A stretch of 64,000 nucleotides of DNA from Cumulibacter soli (GCF_004382795.1 NZ_SMSG01000003.1:533284-597283), one strand, 5' to 3'; numbered from the stretch's first letter, positions 8,541 through 17,274 are shown. Translations and numbers: made by a program. Notes: a model not told the origin generated them from the letters alone.

Positions 8541-9598
8541 AACGATGCCCTCACCGAATGAATCGCCGCCAGTGGTGTGATCGGACGTGGACGCGCGATA
8601 AACCGGAGTGGTTCTACAGCGCCCCGCACCGGCTCGGTGCCGCGCGCCGACCTCACCCATCGGGGTTCGCGGGACGTCAATTGCAGCAACGCGGTGCTTG
8701 GCTGCCCGGTAGTGGCCGAGGCAGCAGCGCCGATACTCCCAGCATACTGCGGATCGACCTGCATCAACACTGGCGCTGCGCGCAGTTGGGCAAGATAATC
8801 GACGATGCTCGGCATCCGCGACAAGCCCCCGGCAAGAATCACCGCACACTCCCCAGGGCTGGAGATACCGGCAGCGACGAACGCCCGATCAATGAGCCCC
8901 TGAAGCTGCGACAGCATCTGATCGGAGGGCCCGTCAGTTTCCGCTGGCCACGTGAACGATGTGGCGCCCGGATAAGCGCAGATTTGCGACTGACCCAGCT
9001 CAGCAAGTGAGTCGTCCGCTCGACGTTGCACGAGCGTCACACTCATCGTGTGGCGGCCGAGGTCGCACACCGCAACAGGAATATTCGACGGAAGCGTGCC
9101 ATCGCCGCCGTAGCTGGCGGCAACGGCGATGGGTGACGAGATGGCGCGGATTCCGACAAGACCTCGCTCCGCCAAGGCCGCCAGCGTCGCTGTAATTCGC
9201 CAAGGCCGCCAGTTGGGTGGGTGTACGAGGCTAATGCGTTGCGGCTCGGAGCCTCGTTCCGCTCGCGCGTGCACTGTCACGGCCTCAACGACGGCAGCGC
9301 ACAACTGAGCTGCGGTGATCTGGTGATTCCCAAGGATGTATGGGGTGGAGTCCCCGACCCGCGCAATGAAACCGCGTGCACAGTTTTGCGGTTCGCGCCG
9401 GGCCAACTCAGTCGCTTCTGCTCCGACAACGAGCTCGTCCCCTGCGATGCCCGCCACTGCGCGCATCGCAGGGCCAGAGGCCTCGAGGCAAATTGTCGTA
9501 GCTCGCACCGCACCGTCTTCGAGCCGCTCCGCAGAAGCCGCTTTTACCTGCGTGCCGCCAATGTCGACACCCAACGCATACGGTCTACTCAGAGTCAC
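8537..9598 (-). CDS. Hsp70/actin-fold ATPase without substrate-binding domain
   Basis: ASKHA-superfamily protein of 353 residues from a GTG with GGAGG eight bases upstream; a frame extension to 9646 starts with a GTG lacking such a site. Residues 8-19 carry the phosphate-1 loop (LGVDIGGTQVK). A phosphate-2-like segment (VAVCDLGRHTMSVTL) and an adenosine motif (CAVILAGGLSRMPSIVDYL) follow. The chain ends about where the Hsp70 nucleotide domain would end, so no peptide-binding domain is present. It is translationally coupled to the large LuxR regulator (ATGA overlap). I infer it modulates that regulator or senses a ligand; direct chaperone activity is unlikely. Confidence 0.75.
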   Translation of the reverse strand: MTLSRPYALGVDIGGTQVKAASAERLEDGAVRATTICLEASGPAMRAVAGIAGDELVVGAEATELARREPQNCARGFIARVGDSTPYILGNHQITAAQLCAAVVEAVTVHARAERGSEPQRISLVHPPNWRPWRITATLAALAERGLVGIRAISSPIAVAASYGGDGTLPSNIPVAVCDLGRHTMSVTLVQRRADDSLAELGQSQICAYPGATSFTWPAETDGPSDQMLSQLQGLIDRAFVAAGISSPGECAVILAGGLSRMPSIVDYLAQLRAAPVLMQVDPQYAGSIGAAASATTGQPSTALLQLTSREPRWVRSARGTEPVRGAVEPLRFIARPRPITPLAAIHSVRASL

Positions 9599-9677
9599 TG
9601 CGTTGTCCTCCCGTGCTCCTCGACGTAGGTCCTGCGCCGTCGGCACGTCCAGGTGTCAACGGGGATGCGCGACCTTA

Positions 9678-9691
9678 ATAGGCCGGCCTAT
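9678..9691. promoter_or_regulatory. 14-bp perfect palindrome upstream of Hsp70-LuxR operon
   Basis: ATAGGCCGGCCTAT is perfectly self-complementary and sits 80 bases before the GTG start of the Hsp70-like gene, in a 272-base gap that is more AT-rich than its surroundings. It is a candidate binding site for a dimeric regulator. Confidence 0.45.
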
Positions 9692-9742
9692 ACATCGCAG
9701 ATCGATCGTTCTCAATGCTATTTGGGTACCTAACGAAAGTGG

Positions 9743-9760
9743 ATACGTAGTTTTACGTAT
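9743..9760. promoter_or_regulatory. ATACGTA inverted repeat upstream of Hsp70-LuxR operon
   Basis: ATACGTA (9743-9749) and TACGTAT (9754-9760) form a perfect 7-bp inverted repeat separated by GTTT. It lies between the second LuxR gene and the Hsp70-LuxR operon. It could be a LuxR-type operator; no other copy was noticed in the window. Confidence 0.45.
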
Positions 9761-9870
9761 TCCGAGGTTTAACCTTCGAGAACCCCGAATTGTCCTAGAA
9801 ATCATTCAGAAATCACGTAATGCCCCGATGCGCCTAGCGCTCAGGGGTACCGGGGTTCGGGAAGTCTCGC

Positions 9871-10890
9871 CTAGCCCGCGCTGCCTCCACCGGCGAGTTC
9901 GGCGCTTAGCGCGTGCCAGCGCGCAGCCGCGCCCGCTCGATTGGGCACATCCAGCGCCTCGAGGATGTTTTCCAGATGCTTTCGTACCGTTCCTTCAGCG
10001 ATCCCCAACTCGCGGGCGATTTCGGCATTGCGTCGACCACCGGCCACCAACTGCAAGACGTCGAGTTGGCGTCCGGTGAGCGCTGCTAGATCAGCGGGAG
10101 CGGACGTCGTTCGCCGCATTCCGATCAATTCGCCCTGCGATGTCGCCATCACGCTGCGACTGATCCAATCCTCGTCATCGATTCGGCATCGCCGCACCGG
10201 CGGCAGACCCACGCTGCCTTCGGCACGCCGAACACTGCTCGGCAACCGTAGCCCCTCGCGCAGAGTGCCGCTCGGATCTGGCGGCGCGACCTGTATGACG
10301 CGGTCCGCGCCATCGATGGTCACTGCGAACCAGCCGCCGATCGCCCCCGAACGCATTTCACCCGGCTCGGGGGCGCCGCCGCAGCCGAGCGCAAGGGCGG
10401 GTAGCAGCGCATTACACACCGCGACATCGCGTTCGGTGAAATCTTCCCCTGAGCGCATCAGCGAGATCAGATTCAGGAATCGGTCCCCGGACGGGACGGG
10501 TACCAGCATCTCCCAGTCAACGCCCAGCGGGATGAAGTACTCGCGGTACAGTTGACTGGCGTACCACTCATCTGGCCCCACTCGGTCGGAGACCCGCATC
10601 ACCGATAGTTCACCCGCACCGGCATAGAACGCGACCACCGGGTGTTGGTTACGGAGTCGGTCGAGTACCGGTTTTATCGCGCCGACCCGGTCGCTCCAAT
10701 CAAGCGGATACACGACGAAATCGCGCTTTCCCGCCGCAATATCCATCCGGTGAAATTGAACCAAATCTGCCCCGACGAGTTCGTGCAACACCTGCAGCGC
10801 GTCAATCCTGAAATTCGGGCCCGGAGGCCAGATTCGAGAAGTGGCGGCAAGAATACGCGTAGCGTCATCGGGCGAAATCGTCGAGATCAC
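9871..10890 (-). CDS. LuxR-family transcriptional regulator
   Basis: Regulator of 339 residues with a C-terminal LuxR helix-turn-helix (LTGRQLDVLQLVAGG, NAEIARELGIAEGTVRKHLE, near residues 275-320). The N-terminal two thirds resemble a GAF/PAS-like sensory fold (paired short motifs, DWEMLVPVPSGDRFLNL and FTERDVAVCNALLPALALG), but no ligand residues can be named. Start is GTG with AGAAGGG seven bases upstream. It is followed after 272 bases by the Hsp70-LuxR operon on the same strand, so it may control that operon. Whether it belongs functionally to the iniBAC-like cluster is inference from proximity. Confidence 0.8.
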   Translation of the reverse strand: MISTISPDDATRILAATSRIWPPGPNFRIDALQVLHELVGADLVQFHRMDIAAGKRDFVVYPLDWSDRVGAIKPVLDRLRNQHPVVAFYAGAGELSVMRVSDRVGPDEWYASQLYREYFIPLGVDWEMLVPVPSGDRFLNLISLMRSGEDFTERDVAVCNALLPALALGCGGAPEPGEMRSGAIGGWFAVTIDGADRVIQVAPPDPSGTLREGLRLPSSVRRAEGSVGLPPVRRCRIDDEDWISRSVMATSQGELIGMRRTTSAPADLAALTGRQLDVLQLVAGGRRNAEIARELGIAEGTVRKHLENILEALDVPNRAGAAARWHALSAELAGGGSAG

Positions 10891-11077
10891 ACTGATACCC
10901 TTCTGCGCCGGTGTTGAATTTCACGTGGGTTAAATAGGTTTCGATTCATCGGCGCGCACCGCTGATGGACACGCGCGACCCACCGATCCCCATACTGGCC
11001 CACCAGGGGCACCTACAGTCACCGCACAATTACGGGTATGGCGCGACCGCTCCGAGTATTCTCGCTAGGTGCGATCC

Positions 11078-11422
11078 CTAGTGGTCTGGGTGTAGCGGCG
11101 TATGCGGGGCGTTGATGTGGTGCAGCACCGCATGCGCCGCATCGTCCGCAAGGCTCCAGCGCCGGTAGCGGCCGTCCTTGCGGTACGCCACCACATCGGC
11201 GGCCAGTAACGTCGCCAGCGCCTGCGTCACGGTATTCGGGGCTATCGCGGTCGCGGTGGCGATCTCGGAAACGGATGCGTCCGGTGCCGCGTGAATAGCC
11301 ACCAGAATCTTCATCCGCGTCGGGTCGGCGAAGAGTTCGAATGTCCCTACCCATCCCTCAATCGCCGCACTACTGCTATGCACCGCGTTCGCAGCGACCT
11401 CACCGGGCGTCTCGTTATCCAC
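11078..11422 (-). CDS. ArsR-family repressor with His-rich C-terminus
   Basis: Winged-helix ArsR/SmtB repressor, 114 residues from a GTG with GAGG six bases upstream (a TTG two codons earlier overlaps that site). The family signature FADPTRMKILVAI is at about 29-41 and the recognition helix lies in APNTVTQALATLLAADVV. The tail carries a cluster HAVLHHINAPHTPLHPDH, with six histidines in the last 18 residues. This resembles the alpha-5/C-terminal nickel-cobalt site of NmtR/KmtR-type sensors. It is divergent from a nickel/peptide importer operon, with a palindrome between them, so metal-responsive repression of that importer and of itself is a reasonable inference. Confidence 0.85.
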   Translation of the reverse strand: MDNETPGEVAANAVHSSSAAIEGWVGTFELFADPTRMKILVAIHAAPDASVSEIATATAIAPNTVTQALATLLAADVVAYRKDGRYRRWSLADDAAHAVLHHINAPHTPLHPDH

Positions 11423-11452
11423 TACCAACCTCGTGATCGGCCGACGTCATAA

Positions 11453-11484
11453 CCGCACATGTGTGTAGCCAAACACACGTGCGG
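11453..11484. promoter_or_regulatory. palindromic operator between arsR and importer operon
   Basis: CCGCACATGTGTG (11453-11465) and AACACACGTGCGG (11472-11484) are inverted complements at 11 of 13 positions. The site is in the 105-base divergent gap, 30 bases from the repressor start and 43 from the start of the binding protein, where an ArsR dimer could block both promoters. Confidence 0.65.
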
Positions 11485-11527
11485 TAGGGTCGGAAACCGT
11501 CCAATACTCCGCACAGTAAGGCTACCC

Positions 11528-13150
11528 GTGGTCGACATCAGCAGACGACTGTTCCTGATAGGCACGGCGGGCGCAGTGCTGGCGGCAGCGGCGTGCAATG
11601 CGCCCGGAGTGGACGGTGGATCTGGAGCAAAGGACTCTCTAGCACTACTAACCGCGATGCTGCCGGAGACACTGAACCCGATTGCGGGCGCTGACAGCAA
11701 TGGCATGGGCAAGATCAACGAAGGCCTACTGACGCTCGAGGGCCCAGCAGACGACCTCCCCAATCTCGTCCCGCAACTCGCGGCAAGCGACCCCGAGCCG
11801 TCAGCGGACGCGAAGACCTGGACGGTCAAGATCCGTCCCGACGTCGTTTTCTCGGATGGGACGCCGTTGACGGCCGAGGATGTCGTCGCCACGTACACCG
11901 CGATCATCGATCCCGCTACCACCTCGCCGATCGCCGGCGACCTTTCGATGCTCAAGAGCGTCACAGCTCCCGATCCCACGACAGTCGTATTTACCCTCAA
12001 GGTGTCGTATGTCGCGTTTCCGACGAAGTTACTCATCGGAATCGCCCCGGCGGCTGCCATCGTTGCCGGCCAAAAGGTCGAGGAATCCGACCTGAACCAG
12101 AACCCGATCGGCACCGGACCGTACGTCGTTGAGTCCTTCAGCAGCAGCACGTTGGTATACGTCGCCAACCCGAAGTTCCGTGACGGCGAACCAGCAATCA
12201 AGAAGATCACGTACGTCTCCACACCGGACGACAACACACGCGCACAGCAGATGACCGCCGGTGAGTACGACGGCTCAGTGCTCCCACCGCGGTTGGCGAT
12301 CACATTCGAGAACTCCGACGACGTCGAGGTCATCTCGGCTACGTCGGCAGATTGGCGCGGCATTTCGCTGCCACTAGACAACCCAGTGACCTCCGACCCC
12401 GCGGTGCGGATGGCGCTGAATCTCGGTATCGACCGCCAGGGGATGGTCGACGGCATCCTGATGGGGTACGGGCGGGCAGCTTCGACCTTCATCCCGCCGC
12501 AGTACACCGACTATTACTCCGAGGACGCCGTATTCGCGTACGACGTCGATCAGGCGACTGCGATGCTGCAGGACGCTGGATGGTCAGTGGGTTCCGACGG
12601 CATCCGCACCAAGGATGGCCAGCGCGCAGAATTCAAGATCTACTACAAACCAGAGGACCGCCTGCGCAAAGACCTATCGGCGGCATTTGCCTCCGAAGCA
12701 CTCAAGCTCGGCTTCGACGTCACTATCGAGGGTGCCGGCTTCGACGTACTCGAGCCACACATCCACCAGGATGCGGTGATGCTCGGTGGCGGTGACACGC
12801 CGTACGACATCGATTCGCAATTGTTCTCAATGCTGCACTCGTCGTACCCGGCCGCGGGCGCGTACTACGACAACCCCAGCCAGTACGCCAACCCAAAGAT
12901 GGATGCTGCGCTGGAGAAGGGGCGCACTTCACTCACCCTGAAAGAGCGCGTCGCGGCGTACCAAGAAGTCCAGAACATTTACATGGCAGAGCCATCGATG
13001 GTTGTCCTGGTTTTCCTCGATCACACCTATGTCCAACTACGCGCCATCGCTGACGCGTGGCACGACACATCAACGATTCTCGAGCCGCATGAGCACGGCA
13101 CGTCGTGGGGGCCTTGGGTCAACATCGAGCAATGGACGCCGAAGGACTAG
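11528..13150 (+). CDS. nickel/peptide ABC transporter substrate-binding lipoprotein
   Basis: SBP_bac_5 (DppA/NikA/OppA) family protein, 540 residues. The GTG start follows AAGG at six bases and gives a short leader with a twin-arginine motif SRRLFLIG and a lipobox-like AAAC, Cys23, so it is probably exported by Tat and lipid-anchored. Family landmarks include a TLNP stretch after the leader, WTVKIRPDVVFSDGTPLTAEDV and the LNLGIDRQGMVDG region. It is the first gene of a five-gene importer operon. Nickel is favoured over peptides only because of the divergent His-tailed ArsR gene; substrate residues cannot be read from sequence. Confidence 0.88.
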   Translation: MVDISRRLFLIGTAGAVLAAAACNAPGVDGGSGAKDSLALLTAMLPETLNPIAGADSNGMGKINEGLLTLEGPADDLPNLVPQLAASDPEPSADAKTWTVKIRPDVVFSDGTPLTAEDVVATYTAIIDPATTSPIAGDLSMLKSVTAPDPTTVVFTLKVSYVAFPTKLLIGIAPAAAIVAGQKVEESDLNQNPIGTGPYVVESFSSSTLVYVANPKFRDGEPAIKKITYVSTPDDNTRAQQMTAGEYDGSVLPPRLAITFENSDDVEVISATSADWRGISLPLDNPVTSDPAVRMALNLGIDRQGMVDGILMGYGRAASTFIPPQYTDYYSEDAVFAYDVDQATAMLQDAGWSVGSDGIRTKDGQRAEFKIYYKPEDRLRKDLSAAFASEALKLGFDVTIEGAGFDVLEPHIHQDAVMLGGGDTPYDIDSQLFSMLHSSYPAAGAYYDNPSQYANPKMDAALEKGRTSLTLKERVAAYQEVQNIYMAEPSMVVLVFLDHTYVQLRAIADAWHDTSTILEPHEHGTSWGPWVNIEQWTPKD

Positions 13151-13154
13151 GTCC

Positions 13155-14180
13155 ATGCCTCCGCCCCTGACCACCGAACCAGCGCGCACTTCTGGCACCC
13201 ACGCACGGTGGGGTAAGGCAGCGCGTTTGGCAGGCTGGCGTGCGCTCATCGCGGTCCCCATCACGGCCGCCGTGTCAATGATCGTGTTCTGGCTGGCCTC
13301 GATCGCCCCGTTCAATCCGCTGGCGGCCTACCTCGGACCGAGGTTCGAACGCGCCAGCCTGGAGGAACGTGCCGCGCTCGCCGAGCAACTCGGCATCGAT
13401 GATTCCTGGATAACCATCTGGGGGCGATGGGCGCGCGATGTGGTCTTACATTGGGACTGGGGATACTCGCGTTCGATGGCCCGGCCCGTCGCCGACGTAC
13501 TCAGTGAGCGTCTGCCCTGGACCGTCATGTTGGGTGCTGTAAGCATGACGATCGCGGTGGGATTGTCGCTCGTTCTCGGCGTTGCGGCTGCCCGCCATCC
13601 CGGCTCGCTGATCGATCGATGTGCGACCGCACTGGCGCACATCGTGCAGGGCCTGCCGCCATTCGTGATCGCGCTCGGCGCGATAGTCATCTTCTCCCTC
13701 ACCCTGCAATGGCTACCGGTCGCTGGGGTCTCTCGCGGCGGCGCCGATCCGACGTGGGGATCGATCGCAACGCATATCGTCCTACCGGCGGCGGTCTTGG
13801 GCTTGTCGCAGGTGCCGTGGCTGCTATTGAACGTCCGGACCTCGGTACTGACGGCGCTGACCGAAGATCACGTCACTGCCGCCCGCGCCCGCGGTCTCCC
13901 GGACAGGACGACTATCTGGAGGCACGCACTCCCCGGAGCGCTGCTGCCGTTCGTTACCTTGATCGGCGCCCGATTGCCAGAACTGGTCACCGGGGCTGTA
14001 GTGGTGGAAACCGTCTTCGCGTGGCCGGGCCTCGCATCCGCAACTGTTGACGCTGCCGTTGAGGGCGACTTTCCGCTACTCGCTGCGGTCACGGTGCTCA
14101 CCAGCCTGATGGTGCTGATCGGGTCGCTCATCGCCGACGCCGTGTACGTCCTGGTGGATCCAAGGGTTGACGATGCCTAG
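13155..14180 (+). CDS. ABC transporter permease, NikB/DppB type
   Basis: Inner-membrane permease of 341 residues with about six helices. The ATG four bases after the binding-protein stop gives the usual N-terminal helix (WRALIAVPITAAVSMIVFW), and AAGGA lies within the preceding stop region. The ATPase-contact loop contains the EAA-like motif ARARGLPDRTTIWRHALPGA followed by the conserved C-terminal helices. It would form the translocation channel with the next gene. A longer frame back to 13002 overlaps the binding protein and is not supported. Confidence 0.88.
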   Translation: MPPPLTTEPARTSGTHARWGKAARLAGWRALIAVPITAAVSMIVFWLASIAPFNPLAAYLGPRFERASLEERAALAEQLGIDDSWITIWGRWARDVVLHWDWGYSRSMARPVADVLSERLPWTVMLGAVSMTIAVGLSLVLGVAAARHPGSLIDRCATALAHIVQGLPPFVIALGAIVIFSLTLQWLPVAGVSRGGADPTWGSIATHIVLPAAVLGLSQVPWLLLNVRTSVLTALTEDHVTAARARGLPDRTTIWRHALPGALLPFVTLIGARLPELVTGAVVVETVFAWPGLASATVDAAVEGDFPLLAAVTVLTSLMVLIGSLIADAVYVLVDPRVDDA

Positions 14181-15114
14181 TCACGCAACCGACGTACTGC
14201 ACAAGGCCGAGCCGAGTCTCGCCACGAGCGATCGACGTTGGCGGGACGTTCCTAGCTGGCCGTCGCGCCGACGCGCACGACGGCCGCTGTCGAAACGCGC
14301 GAGCATCGTGTGCGTGGCGATTCTCGTCGTGCTGGCGCTCTACTGCATCATCGTGCCCGCGGTCGCGGACGTCGACCCGCGCGTCGTCGATCTCTCCGCG
14401 TACCTGCAACCGCCGTCGAGCGCTCACCTGATGGGCACCGATCTACTCGGGCGCGATCTATTCGTACGCAGCGCGCAGGCGCTGCGCATTTCCTTGATGT
14501 TGGCCGCCACTGCCGCGGTCGTCTCGACGGTGCTCGGCTCGGTGATCGGTACCCTGGCCGCCCTCGCCGGTGGCTGGGTGGACAAGGTCGTGATGCGCGC
14601 GGTCGACGCGCTCAACGCGCTACCGCATCTGCTGCTCGGCGTCGTGATCGCCTCACTGTGGCGCGGAGCCTGGTGGGCGATCGTGGCGTCGATCGCGCTC
14701 ACGCACTGGACCCAGATCGCACGCATCGTCCGCTCGGAAATTCTGTCGCTGCGCAATCGAGAGCACGTCGACGCAGCGATTGCTTCGGGCGCGTCACGTC
14801 GACAGGTGTGGGCGACTCACCTACTTCCTGCTGTGGTCCCGCAGGCACTCATCGCCGTCGTGCTGACCCTGCCGCACGCAGTCTGGCACGAAAGCACGCT
14901 GTCGTTCCTCGGCGTCGGACTGCCGCCGAACGATCCGTCCCTGGGCACCCTGCTGGAGGACGCGCGCGAAGGAATCCTCGCCGGCGGCTGGTGGATGCTG
15001 TTCTTTCCCGCCGTCCTACTCACTGCGGCGTGCCTGGCCGTTGCCGGCCTCGGCGGTAGTCTGCGCGATAAGTCCATTCCGAAACGAGCCGTGGAAGCCG
15101 AGGTGTCGCGGTGA
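14173..15114 (+). CDS. ABC transporter permease, NikC/DppC type
   Basis: Second permease, 313 residues, overlapping the first by eight bases; the ATG has AAGGG six bases upstream. The N-terminus holds the cytoplasmic arginine-rich segment and first helix typical of DppC/OppC proteins, then HLMGTDLLGRDLFVR, a family hallmark. The EAA loop is IASGASRRQVWATHLLPAV, and LSFLGVGLPPNDPSLGTLL is the conserved C-terminal stretch. It pairs with the NikB-like permease in the importer membrane complex. Confidence 0.9.
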   Translation: MPSHATDVLHKAEPSLATSDRRWRDVPSWPSRRRARRPLSKRASIVCVAILVVLALYCIIVPAVADVDPRVVDLSAYLQPPSSAHLMGTDLLGRDLFVRSAQALRISLMLAATAAVVSTVLGSVIGTLAALAGGWVDKVVMRAVDALNALPHLLLGVVIASLWRGAWWAIVASIALTHWTQIARIVRSEILSLRNREHVDAAIASGASRRQVWATHLLPAVVPQALIAVVLTLPHAVWHESTLSFLGVGLPPNDPSLGTLLEDAREGILAGGWWMLFFPAVLLTAACLAVAGLGGSLRDKSIPKRAVEAEVSR

Positions 15115-16034
15115 GGCCCGGGCTGGAGCTCGTGGAGATGTGCGTACGCATCCCGTTACCGGGCACCCCGACGCGGTGGGTGTATCCCGCGCGGAACCTC
15201 AGCGTGACTTTCCCGGCATCCAGCATCACCGCGATCGTCGGCGAGTCGGGCTGCGGGAAGTCGGTGCTAGCGCTGGCCGCCACAAGCTTGCTGCCGGGCG
15301 GCTCACAAACGAGCGGTTCACTATTCGCGGACGGACTGGATGTCCTTAATGCCACCGAGCCCGAACTCAGCGCGGCCAGAGGCCGGCGCATCGGGCTCGT
15401 ACCGCAGTCTGCGGCGACGCACCTCACGCCGGTGCGCACGATCGGTTCGGTGATGGCTGAGACGCTCAAACTCCATGGCCTGCCGTCCGCCCGTGATGAC
15501 ATCGCCGCGCTGCTAGCCCAGGTCGACCTAGCCCCGCAGGTCGCGGGACAGTTCCCGCACGAGGTCTCCGGCGGGATGGCGCAACGGGTGCTCGTCACGC
15601 TGGTGTGCGCACTCGAACCACCGGTGCTCATTGCCGACGAACCGACGTCGGCGCTCGACGCGCACAGCGCACGATTGGTTCAGCGGAAACTGCGCGATCA
15701 AGCTGATCGCGGATCGACGGTCCTGCTGATCACCCACGATCTACTGGCGGCTCGTTCGGTTGCCGACCGCGTGGCGGTGATGTACGCCGGACAAATCCTG
15801 GAATACGGACCGGCCAATGTCGTACTGTCCGAGCCCGCTCACGATTACAGCCGAACCTTGCTCGATGCGCTTCCAGAGAACGGTCTCAAGCCGCCCCCCG
15901 GCACGCCCTCGTCACTGGTCGATCCGGATCCGTTGGTGTGTGCGTGGCATACGCGTATCGGGGTGGAATGCGCGGCGCATCCGCTCGTTGCGAACGATGC
16001 TGGGCACTTCGTGGCGTGTTCGGAGGCTTGGTAA
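15111..16034 (+). CDS. ABC transporter ATP-binding protein, NikD/DppD type
   Basis: ATPase of 307 residues with Walker A GESGCGKS, Q-loop region, signature VSGGMAQRVLV, Walker B VLIADEPTSALD and switch histidine in LLITHDLLAARS. The C-terminal extension includes WHTRIGVECAAHP, corresponding to the oligopeptide/nickel ATPase C-terminal region that usually has a Cys-rich cluster; here only part of the cysteines is kept. GTGA overlap with the preceding permease shows translational coupling. It energises the importer together with the next ATPase. Confidence 0.9.
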   Translation: MRPGLELVEMCVRIPLPGTPTRWVYPARNLSVTFPASSITAIVGESGCGKSVLALAATSLLPGGSQTSGSLFADGLDVLNATEPELSAARGRRIGLVPQSAATHLTPVRTIGSVMAETLKLHGLPSARDDIAALLAQVDLAPQVAGQFPHEVSGGMAQRVLVTLVCALEPPVLIADEPTSALDAHSARLVQRKLRDQADRGSTVLLITHDLLAARSVADRVAVMYAGQILEYGPANVVLSEPAHDYSRTLLDALPENGLKPPPGTPSSLVDPDPLVCAWHTRIGVECAAHPLVANDAGHFVACSEAW

Positions 16035-16705
16035 TGCTGCGGTTGACGGACTTGAGTGTCACCTATCCCGGTGCATCATCGCCGGTGTTCTGCGGACTCA
16101 ACCTCGATGTGCCCGCGGGTACGACGTACGGCGTGCACGCACCGTCAGGCAGCGGGAAGACAACCTTGTTGAAGGCGGCGGCCTTGCTTCTGCCGCTAAC
16201 AAGCGGCGCAGTGGCAGTAGACGGCACCACGGTCGACGGAAAGCGGTTCGCCGTACCGCAGGATGTGCGACGCAGGATTGGCGTGGTGTTCCAGTCGCCG
16301 CGCGCCTCGACCGATACGCGACTGAGTTTGCGCGACATTATCGCCGCACCGCTATCGCACGATCGTGGGTTTTCCCGACCACGCGCGGCACGCTTCACCG
16401 ACCAGATCGCGGAGTTGGCCGAACGCGTACAGCTCTCCGACGACCTCCTCGATCGCCTCCCCCATCAAGTCTCCGACGGTCAGCTGCAGCGCGCTTGCCT
16501 GGCTAGAGCGCTTGCGCTCAATCCTCGGGTCCTGATCTGCGACGAGCCGACGGCGATGCTTGACGCACCAACGACGGCGATCATCATGCGGTTACTCACC
16601 GAGCAAGCCAGCAGCGGATCGGCGGTATTACTGGCATCGCACGATCTCGCCTTGCTCGACGCGACCTGCAGTGTCGTTTCTGACAAGAAGTCGCTGATCT
16701 GGTAA
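16034..16705 (+). CDS. ABC transporter ATP-binding protein, NikE/DppF type
   Basis: Second ATPase, 223 residues, starting at an ATG that shares one base with the previous stop (TAATG). Walker A is APSGSGKTTLL, Walker B is VLICDEPTAMLD and the switch histidine is in LLASHDLALLD. The signature reads VSDGQLQRA, so the second signature glycine is replaced by Asp; this is tolerated in some NikE/DppF proteins but may mean an asymmetric ATPase pair. It is short for the family and lacks the usual C-terminal extension. Last gene of the operon. Confidence 0.88.
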   Translation: MLRLTDLSVTYPGASSPVFCGLNLDVPAGTTYGVHAPSGSGKTTLLKAAALLLPLTSGAVAVDGTTVDGKRFAVPQDVRRRIGVVFQSPRASTDTRLSLRDIIAAPLSHDRGFSRPRAARFTDQIAELAERVQLSDDLLDRLPHQVSDGQLQRACLARALALNPRVLICDEPTAMLDAPTTAIIMRLLTEQASSGSAVLLASHDLALLDATCSVVSDKKSLIW

Positions 16706-16779
16706 TCAGACGTGTGGCGTGGCAGCTTGACTTGAGCCCACCGTGATGGCCCGAATCGAGTCGTCGCCCGGGTCTGTAC

Positions 16780-17274
16780 CTAACCGCCGCGTGGTCCCCA
16801 TTTGGGTTGATCCCGACTGTCGTTGTCCGGGTCCGGGGAGCGCCGCGCCGCGCCATAGCCGAACACTAGCGCGGTCAGCGTGACCACTAGTGCCCAACCA
16901 CCGACGGCGCCGCGTGCCTGCGCGCAGTCCGCTTCGACGGCATCGGCGAGCGAGTTGACATTGGTGCGCACATCACCCGTGGGGGCGCCGTCACCATTTC
17001 GCCATTCGTCGTCGGCTTGTTCATATGCCTCACGTCCAGAGACGACGTCAAACGCACCGTCGGGTCCTGGTACGTAAATGCTGGACGGGCTCGGGATCGG
17101 CTGATCTTTTGGGGAGGACAGCACGGTGGAACACTCGACGACGAACTCACCCTCGGCGTCATCAAACCGCTCGAAGTAACGAAGCGAGGGGTGCCACCAC
17201 ACCAGCAGGACGAGCGCGAAGACGATTGCAGCGAGCGCCAGCCCGCCGAATATCCGCTGTCGAACCGGTCTCAT
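16780..17274 (-). CDS. hypothetical two-helix membrane protein
   Basis: Unrecognised 164-residue protein. From ATG 17274 (GGGGAAG upstream) there is a short basic N-terminus, a hydrophobic helix (about 8-27, GGLALAAIVFALVLLVWW), a soluble loop of about 95 acidic residues with two cysteines, and a second helix near 133-153 followed by a charged tail. The loop is predicted extracytoplasmic by the positive-inside rule. A longer open frame to 17757 runs antisense-like through the DUF2200 gene and is not supported. No role is assigned. Confidence 0.65.
   Translation of the reverse strand: MRPVRQRIFGGLALAAIVFALVLLVWWHPSLRYFERFDDAEGEFVVECSTVLSSPKDQPIPSPSSIYVPGPDGAFDVVSGREAYEQADDEWRNGDGAPTGDVRTNVNSLADAVEADCAQARGAVGGWALVVTLTALVFGYGAARRSPDPDNDSRDQPKWGPRGG

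Noticed and set aside
11422..12507. 361-codon open frame antisense to the binding-protein gene
   Set aside because: Serine- and threonine-rich shadow of a well-supported gene, with no recognisable domain, and it would cover the shared promoter.
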